Assembly: GCA_947166015.1 (NCBI GenBank) | Contig: CAMVCQ010000012.1 | Span: 1 to 35,219 of the forward strand | Source: an uncultured Lachnospiraceae bacterium | GTDB lineage: Bacteria > Bacillota > Clostridia > Lachnospirales > Lachnospiraceae | Length of the DNA stretch: 35,219 bases | Reading direction: 5' to 3' | Shown here: in pieces, positions 22,895 to 32,025 of the stretch | Numbering within the stretch: the first letter of the stretch is position 1 | How the letters are laid out: every line of letters starts with the position of its first letter | Notes under the pieces: model-generated | What the model saw: only the letters and a program-made list of their open reading frames with translations | What the model was told of the DNA's origin: nothing | Database searches by the model: none | Translations under genes and position numbers: made by a program

Positions 22895-23605
22895 ATGCGA
22901 GTAGCGGATATTTTGTTTCCCGAAAAATGCATTTTTTGTGGGAAGTTATTAAGCTCTGATGAAAACGGATATTGTATAGGGTGCGGACATCGTCTGTCGT
23001 ATGTGACAGAGCCGGTGTGTATGCGTTGCGGAAAGCCTGTGGCAGATGCTGAGACTGAGTATTGTTCAAACTGCGAGATGAACATTTTTCCTGCGCTTGA
23101 CAAAGGCGCTGCGGTTTGGGTTTACGATGAGGTCACCAAGCTTGCGATGGCTGATTTTAAGTATGGAGGCTGCGCTGAGGATGCGGCCGTGTATGCAGAC
23201 GAGATATGCAGTGCCCGATATGATTTCATACAAAAGTGTAAGCCGGATGCGATAGTTCCCGTGCCGATCCACAAAAAGAGATTTCGATTCAGGGGCTACA
23301 ATCAAGCTGAAAGGCTTGCAGCGGAAATGAGCAAAAGGATCGGGATTCCGGTGCTGCCGCTCATCAAAAGAACGCTTTACACACAACCGCTGAAAAAGCT
23401 AAGTGCCACAGAGCGCAAAAAAAGTCTTTTGTCAGCTTTTGAGGCGGACGAAAAGCTTTGCAGGGAGCAGATCCCCGACAATGTGCTTTTGGTCGATGAT
23501 ATATATACTACAGGTTCGACCGTTGAGGTTTGTGCAAAAGTGCTCAAAAGCATCGGTGTAAAAAGTGTATATGCGATATATATTTGTATAGGCAAGGATT
23601 TTTAA
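22895..23605 (+). CDS. comF: ComF-type phosphoribosyltransferase-fold protein
   Basis: This 236-aa ComF-family protein is linked to DNA uptake and single-strand DNA handling in competent bacteria. The N-terminal zinc-ribbon pairs are visible (PEKCIFCGK, CIGCG, CMRCGK, CSNCE), followed by a phosphoribosyltransferase fold with PVPIHKKRFRFRGYNQAERLA and the PRPP loop NVLLVDDIYTTGST. GGAG lies close to the ATG at 22895 (3-nt gap), a poor spacing, and no better in-frame start is evident. No comE or comG genes are in the window. The comF neighbour of flagellar-operon genes is also seen in Bacillus. Confidence 0.93.
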   Translation: MRVADILFPEKCIFCGKLLSSDENGYCIGCGHRLSYVTEPVCMRCGKPVADAETEYCSNCEMNIFPALDKGAAVWVYDEVTKLAMADFKYGGCAEDAAVYADEICSARYDFIQKCKPDAIVPVPIHKKRFRFRGYNQAERLAAEMSKRIGIPVLPLIKRTLYTQPLKKLSATERKKSLLSAFEADEKLCREQIPDNVLLVDDIYTTGSTVEVCAKVLKSIGVKSVYAIYICIGKDF

Positions 23606-23624
23606 CTAAAAGGAGGTACATATC

Positions 23625-24032
23625 ATGGAGATGATAAGCTGCGCAAGATGCGGAAAACTGTTTAACTACATAGCCGGACCGCGTATCTGCCAGGTGTGCA
23701 ACAAAGCCGTTGAAGAGAAATTCAAGGAGGTCAAGACATACGTCAGAGAACATCCGAATGTAGATATGAAAACACTTTCAAAAGAATGTGAGGTAAGCCC
23801 GAAGCAGATCCAGCGCTGGGTTCGCGAGGACAGGCTGATATTCTCATCGGATTCGCCGATAGGTATACCTTGTGAGAGATGCGGAAAAACGATCAAGTCA
23901 GGCAGATTTTGTGATAGTTGCAAAAATGGCATGACAAGAGATCTTGAGGATGCTGCCGGCATCAAAAAACCGGTACAGCAGGAGCGCAAAAAGAAAGCTC
24001 CTGACAGCGATAAAATGAGGTTTTTGGGGTAA
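23625..24032 (+). CDS. YvyF-like flagellar-operon zinc-ribbon/HTH protein
   Basis: This 135-aa protein has an N-terminal zinc ribbon (CARCGKLFNYIAGPRICQVCNK), a central helix-turn-helix-like region (DMKTLSKECEVSPKQIQRWVRED) and a second ribbon (CERCGKTIKSGRFCDSCKNG). It matches the flagellar-operon protein that follows comF in Bacillus (yvyF, next to flgM). The function is not well known; it may regulate flagellar gene expression or assembly. AGGAGG (23611-23616) is 8 nt before the ATG. It ends 6 nt before a MATE transporter gene. The C-terminus is lysine-rich. Confidence 0.82.
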   Translation: MEMISCARCGKLFNYIAGPRICQVCNKAVEEKFKEVKTYVREHPNVDMKTLSKECEVSPKQIQRWVREDRLIFSSDSPIGIPCERCGKTIKSGRFCDSCKNGMTRDLEDAAGIKKPVQQERKKKAPDSDKMRFLG

Positions 24033-24038
24033 TCAATT

Positions 24039-25382
24039 ATGGAAAACAAGATGGGTGTCCTGCCCGTCAAAAGACTTATTGTATCGATCTCGTTCCCAAT
24101 GATGATATCTATGCTTGTACAGGCTATGTACAATATAGTAGATTCGATCTTTGTGGCGCAGATTGAGGAAAAAGCCCTTACTGCGGTTACACTTGCGTTT
24201 CCTATGCAGAACCTGATGATTTCGGTTGCTGCGGGAACGGGAGTCGGTATCAATGCTCTTTTGTCGAGATCGCTTGGAGAAAAAAAGCAGGACAGTGTAG
24301 ACGGAGCTGCAAACAATGGAATACTCGCCATTATTATCAGTGCTTTGGTGTTTGTGTTTATCGGACTTTTTGGCGCAAAAGCATTTATCAGTGGGCAGAG
24401 CTCTGATCCTGTGATTGTTTCTTATGGTAGTTCGTATCTTGGCATAGTCTCTTGCTTTGCTATGCCTCTTTTTTTACAGATTACATTTGAGAGACTTTTG
24501 CAGTCCACAGGAAGAACACTTCTCAGTATGGTGAGTCAGATCACGGGTGCGGTTATCAATGTTATTTTTGATCCGATCCTTATTTTTGGATATTTTGGAT
24601 TTCCGAGGCTTGGCGTTGCGGGTGCGGCGATCGCAACTATTTTCGGTCAGAGCATCGCTTCCTGTATCGGGATATTTTTCAATATCAAACGCAATCCGGA
24701 AGTCAACCTTTCGTTGAAAAAAATATTCAAACCGAAAAGTGAATACCTAAAACAGATCTATATGGTCGGAGTGCCGTCGATGCTTATGATGTCCATAGGC
24801 TCTGTTATGACCTATGCGATGAATGTGATACTTGGCAAATTCTCGGATACGGCGACAGCGGTTTTCGGAGTTTATTTCAAGCTTCAAAGCTTTTTCTTTA
24901 TGCCGGTTTTTGGATTGAACAATGGACTTATACCTGTTATAGCGTATAATTTCGGGGCGAGAAAAAAAGAGAGGATCAAGGAAGCACTGAAGTTTTCGAT
25001 CGTGTTGGCCGTAGTGATAATGACAGTCGGAACAGTGCTCTTTCAGCTCATACCGACTGCGTTACTTGGATTTTTCCAGGCATCGGACTCAATGGTTGAG
25101 ATCGGTGTTCCGGCACTCAGGATCATCAGTCTGTCGTTCCCGATCGCGGGCGCAAGTATAATGCTCGTATCGACATTTCAGGCATTTTCAAAAAGCATGA
25201 ATTCCCTGATAGTTTCGGTCGGAAGACAGTTGGTTGTGCTTATTCCTGCAGCGTGGCTTTTGTCATTGACAGGCAGTGTTACAAATGTCTGGTGGGCATT
25301 TCCGATAGCGGAAATGATGTCGTTTGTTATCTCGATAGTACTGTTCAGAAGGTTGTACAGATATACCATAAAAGAATTATAA
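24039..25382 (+). CDS. MATE-family efflux transporter
   Basis: This 447-aa protein has about 12 hydrophobic helices and the family pattern: LPVKRLIVSISFPMMISMLVQAMYNIVDSIFVAQI at the start and the repeated half-site motifs (AGAAIATIFGQ, FQAFSKSMNSLIVSVGRQ). It belongs to the DinF/NorM-type Na+- or H+-driven exporters of cationic drugs or metabolites; the substrate is unknown. GGGG 8 nt upstream is a weak ribosome-binding site, and coupling to the preceding gene 6 nt away is likely. Its stop overlaps the convergent LacI-family stop by 6 bp, so the two transcripts collide. Confidence 0.93.
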   Translation: MENKMGVLPVKRLIVSISFPMMISMLVQAMYNIVDSIFVAQIEEKALTAVTLAFPMQNLMISVAAGTGVGINALLSRSLGEKKQDSVDGAANNGILAIIISALVFVFIGLFGAKAFISGQSSDPVIVSYGSSYLGIVSCFAMPLFLQITFERLLQSTGRTLLSMVSQITGAVINVIFDPILIFGYFGFPRLGVAGAAIATIFGQSIASCIGIFFNIKRNPEVNLSLKKIFKPKSEYLKQIYMVGVPSMLMMSIGSVMTYAMNVILGKFSDTATAVFGVYFKLQSFFFMPVFGLNNGLIPVIAYNFGARKKERIKEALKFSIVLAVVIMTVGTVLFQLIPTALLGFFQASDSMVEIGVPALRIISLSFPIAGASIMLVSTFQAFSKSMNSLIVSVGRQLVVLIPAAWLLSLTGSVTNVWWAFPIAEMMSFVISIVLFRRLYRYTIKEL

Positions 25383-26387
25383 TCTCACCTGATTTGCCGG
25401 AGCCTCAGCAGTTGAGCTTCTTACAGTAAGTGAAGGACGCAGAAGGTTTCGGCTCAATGATACACCGTTTACCAAAGCGTATAAAACATAATAACAACAT
25501 TTGCCGAGCTGGACACGATCCTGTCTGACACTCGTAAGAGGAGGGATGGATCTGTCGCAGGCGGTGATGTCATCATAGCCAACCACGCTCATTTCGCCAG
25601 GAACTGAGATTCCGAGTCTTTCGCATTCTTTTATGACACCCAAAGCAAGGGTGTCGTTTCCGCAAACGATGGCTGTGATGCCGATTTCATGAAACTGCTT
25701 AACATGCTTTCTTGCGGCATCCTGTGAGTATGGTTCATGAGCTATAAATCTGTGAGAATAAGCCAGGTCGTGTTTTTTCATGTTGGATTCGTAAGCCTTG
25801 AGTCTGCTTTGAGACACCATTGCGGTTTCGGGACCGTTCAATAATGCTATTTTTCTATGACCGAGCCCGGTTAGATGCTCTATAGCGAGACCAATTCCCT
25901 CTTCATCATCCGTTCCGACGGAACCGACCATGGGATTTTCTCTGATAAAGTTGTCAAAAAGAATTGTGGGAACCGAAGTAGTTTTGAACTCTGTCATCCA
26001 GGGATCATCAACAGCAAAACCGAGGTTTAGAGAACCGCTGATACTTCTTCCCATCATAAACGAATCATAAGGGCGCTTGCTCTGGAATTCCTCGGATACG
26101 GGGATCACCTCAACATCCCAGTTTTCCTTGTAAGCGGCGTGCTTGAAGCCAAGGATGATATCATAACCAAAATCATCCTCAAGATAATAGTCCATATTTT
26201 CAATAAAAATGCAAAGCTTTCTGGTATCGGGCTTATGGAGACTTTTTTTGGTATAACCCATCTCGACGGCAGTGGCGAGGATCTTTTCACGAAGGGATTC
26301 GCTTATATCCTCTGCACCGTTTAAGCCTTTTGAAACCGTACCTGATGATACACCGAGCTTTGCGGCTATGTCCTTGATTGTTGGCAT
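25377..26387 (-). CDS. LacI-family transcriptional regulator
   Basis: This 336-aa repressor has the N-terminal DNA-binding domain MPTIKDIAAKLGVSSGTVSKGLNG with a hinge, followed by a periplasmic-binding-like sensor (NMDYYLEDDFGYDIILGFKHAA, AIVCGNDTLALGVIKE, VVGYDDITACDRSIPPLTSV). The ligand is probably a sugar or related metabolite, but it is not readable from the sequence. The start at 26387 is fixed by the conserved MPTIKDIA and by AGAGG 6 nt upstream; the open frame extends to 26645 but that part is not a gene. It is divergent from a second MATE gene, and its promoter spacer contains a palindrome suited to autoregulation. No sugar transport genes are nearby. Confidence 0.95.
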   Translation of the reverse strand: MPTIKDIAAKLGVSSGTVSKGLNGAEDISESLREKILATAVEMGYTKKSLHKPDTRKLCIFIENMDYYLEDDFGYDIILGFKHAAYKENWDVEVIPVSEEFQSKRPYDSFMMGRSISGSLNLGFAVDDPWMTEFKTTSVPTILFDNFIRENPMVGSVGTDDEEGIGLAIEHLTGLGHRKIALLNGPETAMVSQSRLKAYESNMKKHDLAYSHRFIAHEPYSQDAARKHVKQFHEIGITAIVCGNDTLALGVIKECERLGISVPGEMSVVGYDDITACDRSIPPLTSVRQDRVQLGKCCYYVLYALVNGVSLSRNLLRPSLTVRSSTAEAPANQVRL

Positions 26388-26421
26388 ACGCACCTCTCTC
26401 AAAAATCGAATATCAATGAGA

Positions 26422-26450
26422 AGTATAACACACCTAAAACATTTTAGCAA
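26422..26450 (-). promoter_or_regulatory. Promoter of the LacI-family regulator
   Basis: Reading the minus strand, TTGCTA (26445-26450) and TATACT (26422-26427) are separated by 17 nt. The -10 lies 34 nt before the start codon. The operator candidate is inside the spacer. Confidence 0.65.
26434..26447. promoter_or_regulatory. Candidate LacI-family operator
   Basis: CTAAAACATTTTAG is a palindrome with 6-bp perfect arms around a central CA, the size and AT-rich form of LacI-family operators (often with central CG). It sits between -35 and -10 of the regulator's own promoter and 86 bp before the divergent MATE gene. Confidence 0.55.
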
Positions 26451-26532
26451 GTTTTTTATCGTAAATTTTCGAAGGTTGAGATTTCGGAGATTTAGCACGC
26501 GATTTTGCAAATATTTTTGAAAGAAGATATAT

Positions 26533-27903
26533 ATGAAACAGCTTGATTTTGGAAAAGGAAATATAATTAAAAATATCATATCGGCCGCGCTGCCGATGCT
26601 TATAGCCCAACTCGTAAATCTTTTGTACAATCTGATAGACCGCATTTATATCGGAAGGATACCGGAGGTTGGCACAAAAGCACTGGGAGGACTCGGGTTT
26701 GCTTTCCCGATGATCATAATCATAACAGCTTTTACAAATCTCTACTCAGGAGGCGGAGCGCCTCTTTTTGCGATAGCAAGAGGAGAGGGAAATGAAAAAA
26801 GAGCGCAGGTTATACTGAAGCTTACATTTTTGCTTGAATTTTTCACGGCGATCGTCATCATGATCATAGGGATCGTGGCTACAGAGCCCATCCTCAGACT
26901 GTTCGGTGCCGGAGATGAGGCAATGATATATGCGCTTCCGTACCTTCGTATATATCTGCTGGGGACTGTTTTTTCGATGCTTGCAATCGGGATGAATCCG
27001 TTTATAAATGCTCAGGGATTTCCGACATATGGTATGATATCCGTAATCGTTGGTGCGGTGTTAAACCTCATACTTGATCCGATATTTATTTTTCCTTTGG
27101 GGCTTGGGATATCCGGCGCGGCGATAGCTACTATCATCTCGCAGTGCATATCGGCGACAGTTGTACTTGGTATACTGAAAAGCAAAAAAATGCCCATAAG
27201 GCTCAAGGTTTTCAATCGCAATAATAAGCGAATTATAAATGACAAAAACAAAGCTTTGCGTATCACATTGTCAATTACATCTCTTGGATTATCCGCATTT
27301 GTGATGCAGTTTACAAATGCGCTTGTAAATATAGTGTGCAATGCGGTGCTGTCAAGGACGGGTGGATATGTATATGTATCAGTGATGACGGTTCTTTCGT
27401 CGCTCAGACAGGTTTTTGAGACGCCGGTACTTGCTATATGCGAGGGATCATCCCCGATGATAAGCTTCAATTACGGGGCGGCAAACTATGATCGAGTCAG
27501 AAAATCAGTCAAGGTGATGAGTGTCCTAAGCCTTGTTTATACATTTATTATTTGGATTTTTATGATGTTGTTTCCGGCGGTATTTATTGCTATTTTTTCA
27601 AATGACAAAACAATACTTTTGGATGCGATACCGGCAACGAGGATTTATTTTTGTTTGTTCATGTTTATGACATTACAATTTATAGGTCAGACCACATACA
27701 AGGCTTTATCAAACAGAAAAAGATCCATATTTTTTTCGATACTCAGAAAGGTGATACTTGTGATACCTCTCACATATATTTTGCCGATGTTTTTTGCTAA
27801 TCCGACAAACGGAGTTTTTGCTGCTGAGCCGCTGTCGAATCTGATAGGTGGAAGCGCGTCATTTTTCACAATGTTGATATATATTTATAAGCTGGGAAAA
27901 TAA
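26533..27903 (+). CDS. MATE-family efflux transporter, second copy
   Basis: This 456-aa polytopic protein begins MKQLDFGKGNIIKNIISAALPMLIAQLVNLLYNLIDRIYIGRI, a typical MATE start, and has about 12 helices. It is distinct in sequence from the MATE gene at 24039-25382. The ribosome-binding site is weak (GAAAGAAG). It is divergent from the LacI-type regulator; 145 bp of shared intergenic DNA hold the operator candidate, so regulation by that repressor is plausible but not shown. I saw no clear promoter on this strand. ClpB follows after 58 nt, with no terminator seen. Confidence 0.92.
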   Translation: MKQLDFGKGNIIKNIISAALPMLIAQLVNLLYNLIDRIYIGRIPEVGTKALGGLGFAFPMIIIITAFTNLYSGGGAPLFAIARGEGNEKRAQVILKLTFLLEFFTAIVIMIIGIVATEPILRLFGAGDEAMIYALPYLRIYLLGTVFSMLAIGMNPFINAQGFPTYGMISVIVGAVLNLILDPIFIFPLGLGISGAAIATIISQCISATVVLGILKSKKMPIRLKVFNRNNKRIINDKNKALRITLSITSLGLSAFVMQFTNALVNIVCNAVLSRTGGYVYVSVMTVLSSLRQVFETPVLAICEGSSPMISFNYGAANYDRVRKSVKVMSVLSLVYTFIIWIFMMLFPAVFIAIFSNDKTILLDAIPATRIYFCLFMFMTLQFIGQTTYKALSNRKRSIFFSILRKVILVIPLTYILPMFFANPTNGVFAAEPLSNLIGGSASFFTMLIYIYKLGK

Positions 27904-27961
27904 ATCTTAAATAATCACATTCCGGTTTGAGAATGCAAAAGTGAGAATGGAGGAAGGAAAA

Positions 27962-30538
27962 ATGGAAGAAGAGATTTTCACAAAAAAAGCAAGAGAAATC
28001 ATCAACAACATGCAAAAAATAGCCTATGAGTATGGCAATCAAGAGCTTGTTCAGGAGCATCTTTTGTACAGCATGCTTGATACCGAAGGCTCTATCATTC
28101 CCAGTCTCCTTGAAAAAGCAGAGATAGATCCCAAGGTGTTTGCAGCCCAGGTTGAGGGGCTTTTGAACAAAAGACCAAAGGTTGAAGGTGGTCAGATATT
28201 TGTCGGAGAGAGCTTGAGAAAGGTGCTTGTTCTGTCCGAAAATGAAGCAAAGGCTATGGGGGATGAGTACGCAGCAACGGAGCATTTGTTTTTGTCAATG
28301 CTTGCACATCCCTCTGATGAAGTGAAAAAGCTTTTTTCGGATTTTAGGATCGACAGGGAGAGGTTTTTGCAGGCGCTTGAAAAAGTCAGAGGCGGCAAAA
28401 AAATAACCTCCGAGAACGCCGAGGATACGTACGATGCGCTCTCAAAATACGGCCACGATCTGGTGGAGCAGGCGAGAGATCAAAAGCTTGATCCTGTCAT
28501 AGGACGCGACAAAGAGATCAGGCATGTCATACAGATATTGTCGAGAAAAACCAAAAATAACCCGGTACTGATAGGTGAGCCCGGTGTCGGAAAAACCGCG
28601 GTTGTGGAGGGGCTCAGTCAGAGAATAGTAAAAGGTGATGTGCCAAAAGGCTTAAGTGACAAAAAGATTTTTTCTCTCGATATGGGCGCTCTTATCGCGG
28701 GGGCAAGCTACAGAGGTGAGTTTGAGGAGAGACTTCGTTCGGTGCTTGAGGAGGTAAAAGCATCCGACGGAAAGATCATTCTTTTTATCGATGAGCTTCA
28801 CCTGATAGTCGGAGCGGGCAAAACAGATGGTGCTATGGATGCCGGAAACCTGCTAAAGCCTATGCTTGCAAGGGGTGAGCTTCACTGTATAGGCGCCACC
28901 ACGCTTGATGAGCACAGAGACTACATAGAAAAAGACGCCGCTCTTGCAAGGCGTTTTCAGCCGGTGATGGTCGAGGAGCCGGATGTTGAGGATACCATAT
29001 CGATACTTAGGGGGCTCAAAGACAGGTATGAGGTCTACCACGGTGTAAATATCACTGATGGTGCTCTTGTGGCCGCGGCCACGCTTTCTGACAGATATAT
29101 CTCTGACAGATTTCTTCCGGACAAGGCGATAGACTTGGTTGACGAGGCCTGCGCTCTCATAAAAATGGAGAGAGATTCGAGTCCCGTGGAGCTCGATGAT
29201 CTGAACAGGCATATAATGCAGCTGAAGATCGAGGAAGCGTCTCTCAAGGAGGAGGACGATGCCCAGAGTCGTGAAAGACTTGCAGAGACGCAAAAAGAGC
29301 TTGCCGAGGAAATGGAAAAATTTGCGGTTATCAATGCCAAGTGGGAAAAAGAAAAAACAAGAAGCAGAGATATCCAGAGCATCAGATCCGAGATAGAGGA
29401 GAAAAATGCCGCGCTTGAGATGGCAAAAAACAATTTTGATTATGAAAAGGCGGCAGAGATAGCAAACAAAGATCTTCCTGCGCTTACCTCAAAGTTAAAA
29501 GAAGCAGAGGAAGAGGAAGCCAAAAAAGAGGACAAGCTTATAAGCGAAAGCGTGACAGACGAGGATATAGCGGGTATAGTTTCAAAGTGGACCGGTATCC
29601 CCGTGTCTAAGCTAAACGAGAGTGAGAAAAACAAAGTCCTTCACCTCGATGAACAGATGAAAAAAAGAGTTATCGGACAGGACGAAGCTGTTACAAAGAT
29701 CAGTGAGGCTATCATCAGATCACGCGCCGGTATCAAAGATCCCGGAAAGCCTATCGGTTCATTTTTGTTCCTGGGCCCGACCGGTGTCGGAAAAACAGAG
29801 CTTGCCAAAACTCTTGCCGAGAATCTTTTTGATGATGAAAACGCGCTCATCCGTATCGATATGAGCGAGTACATGGAGGAATTTTCCGTGACGAGGCTTA
29901 TCGGTTCGCCGCCGGGATATGTCGGATATGAGGAGGGCGGTCAGCTGACGGAGGCGGTCAGAAGGAAGCCTTACTCTGTGGTGCTTTTTGACGAGATCGA
30001 AAAAGCGCATCCCGACGTTTTCAACATTTTTCTGCAGATACTGGATGATGGAAGGGTGACTGATTCGCACGGAAGGACTGTTGATTTCAAAAACACTATA
30101 CTGATCATGACCTCAAACCTCGGTGCGGATATACTGCTTGATGGCATTGATGCTTCAGGTGAGCTCTCCGCGACAGCAGAAAACAGCGTAAAAGAGATAC
30201 TTCGCAGATCGTTTAAGCCTGAGTTTTTGAACAGACTTGATGAAACGATCATGTTTAGGCCGCTTGGTAAAGATGATATCAGACGTATCATAGATCTTCT
30301 CGTTGCGTCGGTAAACGATAGGATCAAAGACAGAGAGATAACTCTGCGTGTGACAGACGCTGCTGCAGTATACATTACCGATCAGGCGTACGATCCCAGC
30401 TACGGAGCAAGGCCGCTTCGCAGGTATATCCAAAAACACATCGAGACGTTAATCGCAAAAGAGCTTCTCGCGGACAAGATACACCCCGGTGATACGGTAA
30501 CAGTCGATGCGGACGCGGATGGACTTGTCGTGGGTTAA
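27962..30538 (+). CDS. clpB: ClpB disaggregase
   Basis: This 858-aa AAA+ chaperone works with DnaK to pull proteins from aggregates. It has the N-terminal repeat domain ([26 protein letters not shown]), a first ATPase with Walker A GEPGVGKT (205-212), a long coiled-coil middle domain (about 398-530) which marks ClpB rather than ClpA or ClpC, and a second ATPase with GPTGVGKT (605-612), followed by [28 protein letters not shown]. The start at 27962 is chosen because GGAGG (27949-27953) is 8 nt upstream; the track to 27941 overlaps that site. I saw no CIRCE or CtsR-type operator before it. Confidence 0.96.
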   Translation: MEEEIFTKKAREIINNMQKIAYEYGNQELVQEHLLYSMLDTEGSIIPSLLEKAEIDPKVFAAQVEGLLNKRPKVEGGQIFVGESLRKVLVLSENEAKAMGDEYAATEHLFLSMLAHPSDEVKKLFSDFRIDRERFLQALEKVRGGKKITSENAEDTYDALSKYGHDLVEQARDQKLDPVIGRDKEIRHVIQILSRKTKNNPVLIGEPGVGKTAVVEGLSQRIVKGDVPKGLSDKKIFSLDMGALIAGASYRGEFEERLRSVLEEVKASDGKIILFIDELHLIVGAGKTDGAMDAGNLLKPMLARGELHCIGATTLDEHRDYIEKDAALARRFQPVMVEEPDVEDTISILRGLKDRYEVYHGVNITDGALVAAATLSDRYISDRFLPDKAIDLVDEACALIKMERDSSPVELDDLNRHIMQLKIEEASLKEEDDAQSRERLAETQKELAEEMEKFAVINAKWEKEKTRSRDIQSIRSEIEEKNAALEMAKNNFDYEKAAEIANKDLPALTSKLKEAEEEEAKKEDKLISESVTDEDIAGIVSKWTGIPVSKLNESEKNKVLHLDEQMKKRVIGQDEAVTKISEAIIRSRAGIKDPGKPIGSFLFLGPTGVGKTELAKTLAENLFDDENALIRIDMSEYMEEFSVTRLIGSPPGYVGYEEGGQLTEAVRRKPYSVVLFDEIEKAHPDVFNIFLQILDDGRVTDSHGRTVDFKNTILIMTSNLGADILLDGIDASGELSATAENSVKEILRRSFKPEFLNRLDETIMFRPLGKDDIRRIIDLLVASVNDRIKDREITLRVTDAAAVYITDQAYDPSYGARPLRRYIQKHIETLIAKELLADKIHPGDTVTVDADADGLVVG

Positions 30539-30567
30539 AAAAGGAGAAATGAGAGATGCTTTTTTGC

Positions 30568-30596
30568 TTGCATTATTTCCGGATTTATAGTAGAAT
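30568..30596 (+). promoter_or_regulatory. Candidate promoter of the VanW gene
   Basis: TTGCAT (30568-30573) and TAGAAT (30591-30596) are 17 nt apart, about 87 nt before the start codon. The -10 has one mismatch to consensus. Confidence 0.5.
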
Positions 30597-30630
30597 GTAC
30601 GGATAAGTGCTTGTAAAGTTGCATTTGACA

Positions 30631-30666
30631 GGCATAAGCGAAGTGAAGAACGGTATGCTTTATGCC
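30631..30666 (+). other. Leader hairpin before the VanW gene
   Basis: GGCATAAGC (30631-30639) pairs with GCTTTATGCC (30657-30666) with one bulged T. The hairpin ends 1 nt before the AAAGGGAA ribosome-binding site (30668-30675), so it could affect translation start. Confidence 0.45.
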
Positions 30667-30682
30667 GAAAGGGAACGTATAT

Positions 30683-32017
30683 ATGTCACGACATAAGAGA
30701 TTAAAAAGAATACTGATTCTGCTGGTGCTTATCGTACTTGCGCTTGTTGGAGTGATGATTTACTATAAGCTTGTCAATCCATCAGATGTGTCTACGGTTA
30801 CTGATGAGATGAGACAAAGAGTTGTGGATCGGAGTCCGTACGCCTACCCGAACAAAACATTTATGGGTGTTGATCTGACAGGAAAAACTGTTGAACAGAT
30901 AGAGGACATTTTTAAAAAAGAGCTTGAAAAATACAGCGCAAGAAGGGTAGATCTGACAGTTGACAAGGACAAAAATATCTACTCGATGAGAGAGCTTGGT
31001 GAGCATATCGGCATTCATTTTTCAGATGGAAAAGAATTTGAGAAAGGCAAGGAGAACGAGGCTGCCAAATACATCGTAAACTGCGACAAAAACAGATCCG
31101 TGGCCGATCAGATTGAGATACTGGACGGCAATGCCGATGCGACACAGCTTGATGGACAGGTTTACTGCAGAGCGGACCAGGGCTCGGTTGAAAGGTTTGT
31201 AGCGTCGCTGCAAAAAGAATACGACAAGTCTCCGCGGGATGCAAAGCTTACGAAAAAACTAAAGCTTATCAAAGAAAAAAAAGGAACTGTGCTCGACACA
31301 TCTGCCATAAACAGTGAGTTAAAAGAGTACCTGAATTCAACAAAGCTCAATAACCTTGTTTTGAAATACAAAACAAAAAAGATAAAACCAAATATCAGAA
31401 CATCGTACCTAAGGCCAATCAAAACCAATATCGGATCGTATGATACAAAGTTTATCACTACAAACGCCAGAGGGAGAAACATCAAAAAAGCCGCAAACAG
31501 ATTGAGCGGAAAGCTGCTTAAACCCGGCGATGAGATATCGTTTTTGGATATCCTTTATGATGATTCGGACGGTGAGATGTACGAGGAAAGCGGCGGTTTC
31601 CTTGATGACAGGGTCGTGCAGGTCGAGGGCGGAGGCATATGCCAGGTGTCGACAACCGCGTATGTGGCATTTTTGCGAGCCGGGATAATCCCTCAGGAAA
31701 GACACGCACATACCTGCCCGGTCACCTACGCACCGCTCGGTATGGACGCTGCACTTGCAGTTGGGGTAAAAGATCTCATAGTGAAAAATACCCTGAAAAG
31801 GCCTGTTTTTGTCCAGACACTTGTGAAAAAACAGAGACTCTATGTGAACATTTTTTCATACAGCGATGCAAAGGGCGGAAAAGTGTTCGTTCCGAGAGTT
31901 AAGGCTGACAAAAAACGACTGACCGCGAAATCATATCTGGATGTGAAGAAAAACGGCAGTACGATCAAAACTATAAAGCTTGCAAACGATAAATACAAAA
32001 AAGCAACCGGAAAGTGA
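30683..32017 (+). CDS. VanW family cell-envelope protein with peptidoglycan-binding-like domain
   Basis: This 444-aa protein has a basic start and a membrane helix (about residues 10-28, ILILLVLIVLALVGVMIYY), so it is anchored with the rest outside. An N-terminal region with a GVDLTGKTVEQIEDIFKKEL element resembles peptidoglycan-binding-4 domains, and the VanW domain occupies about 250-390 with SFLDILYDDSDGEMYEESGG and GGGICQVSTTAYVAFLRAG. VanW function is not established even in vancomycin-resistance clusters, and no van genes are here. AAAGGGAA (30668-30675) is 7 nt before the ATG at 30683, so the upstream ATG at 30662, within the hairpin, is unlikely to be used. Confidence 0.9.
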   Translation: MSRHKRLKRILILLVLIVLALVGVMIYYKLVNPSDVSTVTDEMRQRVVDRSPYAYPNKTFMGVDLTGKTVEQIEDIFKKELEKYSARRVDLTVDKDKNIYSMRELGEHIGIHFSDGKEFEKGKENEAAKYIVNCDKNRSVADQIEILDGNADATQLDGQVYCRADQGSVERFVASLQKEYDKSPRDAKLTKKLKLIKEKKGTVLDTSAINSELKEYLNSTKLNNLVLKYKTKKIKPNIRTSYLRPIKTNIGSYDTKFITTNARGRNIKKAANRLSGKLLKPGDEISFLDILYDDSDGEMYEESGGFLDDRVVQVEGGGICQVSTTAYVAFLRAGIIPQERHAHTCPVTYAPLGMDAALAVGVKDLIVKNTLKRPVFVQTLVKKQRLYVNIFSYSDAKGGKVFVPRVKADKKRLTAKSYLDVKKNGSTIKTIKLANDKYKKATGK

Positions 32018-32025
32018 GGAAAACT

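Noticed and set aside
26388..26645. N-terminal extension of the LacI-family regulator
   Set aside because: The frame is open, but the conserved MPTIKDIA start with a ribosome-binding site is at 26387, and the extension overlaps the divergent MATE gene and has no family similarity.
27904..27961. Heat-shock operator (CIRCE or CtsR site) before clpB
   Set aside because: No CIRCE inverted repeat and no tandem AGGTCAAA-like heptads are visible in the 58-nt gap; only a short GAGAATG direct repeat.
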